Assembly (NCBI GenBank): GCA_028704415.1
Contig: JAQWFM010000001.1
Span: 45,445-84,455 of the forward strand
Length of the DNA: 39,011 nt
Source of the DNA: Oscillospiraceae bacterium
GTDB taxonomy: Bacteria; Bacillota; Clostridia; Saccharofermentanales; Fastidiosipilaceae
Direction of reading: 5' to 3'
Under the pieces are notes generated by a model that was not told the DNA's origin, made no database searches, and saw nothing but the letters and a program-made list of their open reading frames with translations. Below are positions 37,144 to 39,011 of this stretch, in pieces (the stretch's first letter is position 1; each line of letters begins with the position of its first letter). The translations under genes and the position numbers were made by a program.

Positions 37144-39011
37144 ATGGAACAGTCATCCGGTTTTTTAAGTGTTGCTACCGCGTCACCTTCGCTCAAAGTA
37201 GCTGATCCCGGCTTCAATCAGGCGGTCATCAGTGAGCTGGCCCGGACGGCAGCCCGGCAAGGCGTAGCCCTGCTGCTGCTGCCGGAGCTGTGTCTCACGG
37301 CCTACACTGCCGGTGATCTGTTTTTTCAGCAAACACTTTTAGATCAGGCGGAAGCCGCCTTGCAGGAGCTGGCCCGACAGAGTAAAGACTGGGGCTCGCT
37401 GGTTTTAGTGGCAGGGCTCCCCCTGAGGCACGCCCAGCGCCTGTTCAATTGCGCCTGTGTCATTCAGGCCGGGCAAATTCTGGCCGCGGTCCCCAAACGC
37501 CAGCTGCCTAACAGCTGGGAGTTTTATGAAAACCGCTGGTTCACCTCCGGAGAAGTACTGGATGGTCACACCGCAACGATCACGCTGGGAGAGCACACAG
37601 TTCCACTGGGCCAGCAGTTGCTGGCCCTGCCCCTGACCGCTGAGGATCCGCTGCTGATCGGCATTGAGATCTGTGAGGACCTCTGGGTGCCCCAACCGCC
37701 TTCAGCTGAGCTGGCGCTGCGCGGCGCCCGGCTGATCCTGAACCCCTCTGCTTCCAATGAACTGGTCGGCAAAAGCTCCTACCGCCGGCAGTTGGTTCAA
37801 CAGCAGTCCGGCCGGCTGAACGCCGCTTACCTGTACGCCGATGCCGGTCCGGATGAATCTACCACGGATCTGGTCTTTGCCGGCCACTCTCTGATTGCGG
37901 AAAACGGCCGCCTGCTGGCAGAAACGCCGCTGTTTGCCCAGAACGGTCCGGCTTTGCAAATAGCTCAGCTGGATCTGCGCCATCTGGCCGCGGAGCGCTG
38001 GCACAACAAAGGCTTTGCCAATCAATCCGCCGGTCTGGCCCCCCTGCCAGTGGTCCGGCTGCCGCAGCCAGGCCGCTGCGTTTCCTGGGCCAAACTGACG
38101 CGCCAGCTGCCCCCGCAGCCTTTTGTCCCGGCGGACCCGCTGACGCTGGATGAGCGCTGCCGGGAAATTTTTGCGATTCAGGCGGCCGGACTGGCCAAAC
38201 GCCTGCGCCATACCGGGGCCCGTCACGCAGTCATAGGCATCTCCGGCGGTCTGGATTCTACCCTGGCCCTCCTGGTCTGCTGTCAGGCCTATACCCTCCT
38301 GGACTGGCCGCTGTCAGACATCCTGGGCGTAACCATGCCGGGCTTTGGCACGACTGCTCTGACCCACAGCAACGCCACCCGCCTGATGGAAAGCCTGGGG
38401 GTATCAGTACGGGAAATTTCCATCAGCGCGGCGGTTCGACAGCATTTCCAGGATATCGGTCATGATCCCGCGCGCCAGGACATCACTTATGAAAACAGCC
38501 AGGCCCGGGAGCGGACCCAGATTTTGATGGATCTGGCCAATCAGGTGGGCGGCCTGGTTATAGGAACCGGTGATCTGAGTGAGCTGGCCCTGGGCTGGTG
38601 CACCTACAACGCAGACCAGATCAGCATGTATAACGTCAATGTGTCCATCCCCAAGACCCTGGTTAAGCACCTGGTCAACTGGCGCGCCCGCCAGGCTGAG
38701 GCCGCAGGGCAAACGGAAACCTGCCGCCTGCTGGACTCTATCCTGGCTACTCCCATCAGCCCGGAGCTGCTGCCGCCGGATGAAAACGGCCAGATTGCCC
38801 AACATACGGAGGCGACCACCGGTCCGTATGAATTGCATGATTTCTTTTTATATTACATGCTGCGGTTTGGCGACAGTCCGGAACAGGTCTTTCATCTGGC
38901 CTGCCAGGCTTTTAGGGATCGGCCAGAGTATCCGCCGGCGGTGATTTTAAAATGGTTGAAGAATTTCTACCGCCGCTTCTTTTCTCAGCAATTTAAGCGC
39001 AGTTGTATGCC
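37144..39011 (+). CDS. nadE: Glutamine-dependent NAD+ synthetase (3' end cut by the window)
   Basis: The enzyme makes NAD+ from nicotinate adenine dinucleotide with ATP, using ammonia from glutamine. The visible 622 residues contain an N-terminal nitrilase-type glutaminase with the triad Glu48 (LLPELCL), Lys118 (VPKRQLPN) and Cys177 (IEICEDLW). The C-terminal NAD synthase domain has the ATP-pyrophosphatase loop SGGLDS (367-372) and GTGDLSELALGWCTYN. The last visible residues, FYRRFFSQQFKRSC, are near the normal C-terminus, so probably only about 20 residues are missing. The start is the ATG in CCATGG; the ribosome binding site is weak (AAAGGAAAG about 16 bases upstream). Confidence 0.95.
   Translation, partial: MEQSSGFLSVATASPSLKVADPGFNQAVISELARTAARQGVALLLLPELCLTAYTAGDLFFQQTLLDQAEAALQELARQSKDWGSLVLVAGLPLRHAQRLFNCACVIQAGQILAAVPKRQLPNSWEFYENRWFTSGEVLDGHTATITLGEHTVPLGQQLLALPLTAEDPLLIGIEICEDLWVPQPPSAELALRGARLILNPSASNELVGKSSYRRQLVQQQSGRLNAAYLYADAGPDESTTDLVFAGHSLIAENGRLLAETPLFAQNGPALQIAQLDLRHLAAERWHNKGFANQSAGLAPLPVVRLPQPGRCVSWAKLTRQLPPQPFVPADPLTLDERCREIFAIQAAGLAKRLRHTGARHAVIGISGGLDSTLALLVCCQAYTLLDWPLSDILGVTMPGFGTTALTHSNATRLMESLGVSVREISISAAVRQHFQDIGHDPARQDITYENSQARERTQILMDLANQVGGLVIGTGDLSELALGWCTYNADQISMYNVNVSIPKTLVKHLVNWRARQAEAAGQTETCRLLDSILATPISPELLPPDENGQIAQHTEATTGPYELHDFFLYYMLRFGDSPEQVFHLACQAFRDRPEYPPAVILKWLKNFYRRFFSQQFKRSCM

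Overview
The window looks like the chromosome of a fermentative, Gram-positive-type anaerobe of the Bacillota, most likely a Clostridia-grade gut organism. The evidence is strong AGGAGG-type ribosome binding sites, a DnaD/DnaI-like replication pair, pyruvate:ferredoxin oxidoreductase, [FeFe]-hydrogenase maturases, an ECF riboflavin transporter under an FMN riboswitch, a sortase-type adhesin, and many hairpin/T-run terminators. The DNA is moderately GC-rich. I cannot name the genus from sequence alone.

Layout, left to right. 1-4.0 kb: acpS (with a possible partial gene beyond it), a divergent class I mannose-6-phosphate isomerase, then a DnaI/DnaC-like loader ATPase and a DnaD-domain protein on the minus strand. 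4.1-9.9 kb: two large central-metabolism genes on the minus strand, pyruvate:ferredoxin oxidoreductase and a single-chain phosphoglycerate kinase/triosephosphate isomerase fusion. 10.3-17.7 kb: a small membrane protein facing a minus-strand envelope cluster made of a glycine-rich TPM-domain membrane protein, PspA, an FHA-RodA fusion, a class B penicillin-binding protein and an Asn/Gln-repeat protein of unknown function. 17.9-22.0 kb: a LacZ-type beta-galactosidase and a flavin-reductase-like protein on the plus strand. 22.0-26.9 kb: ribU with its FMN riboswitch, then hydG, hydE, hydF and a TM1266-type putative regulator. These four hyd genes are read right to left as one operon with overlapping ends.

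27.5-30.3 kb holds a large surface protein with a predicted internal thioester domain, five SpaA/Cna-B-like repeats and an IPSTG sorting motif. 30.3-31.2 kb is a degraded island: a frameshifted, 5'-truncated nuclease-toxin-like remnant and a small acidic protein that may be its immunity partner, next to a tRNA-Arg(CCG) gene. 31.4-35.6 kb carries a ComEC-like metallo-beta-lactamase-fold protein, a secreted SH3/NlpC-P60 hydrolase with Pro/Glu/Thr repeats and a lone PTS EIIC-like permease. 36.0-39.0 kb holds a Dus tRNA-dihydrouridine synthase and glutamine-dependent NAD synthetase, which runs off the end.

The most interesting candidates are three. The hyd maturation operon has a leader of about 300 nt with a near-consensus promoter, an intrinsic terminator just before the first ribosome binding site, and an upstream 9-nt segment able to pair with and break that terminator. 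The tRNA-linked toxin/immunity remnant comes second. The domain fusions (PGK-TPI, FHA-RodA) come third. The core metabolism fits together: glycolysis feeds pyruvate to PFOR, reduced ferredoxin goes to an [FeFe]-hydrogenase whose structural gene lies outside this window, and HydEFG build its H-cluster.
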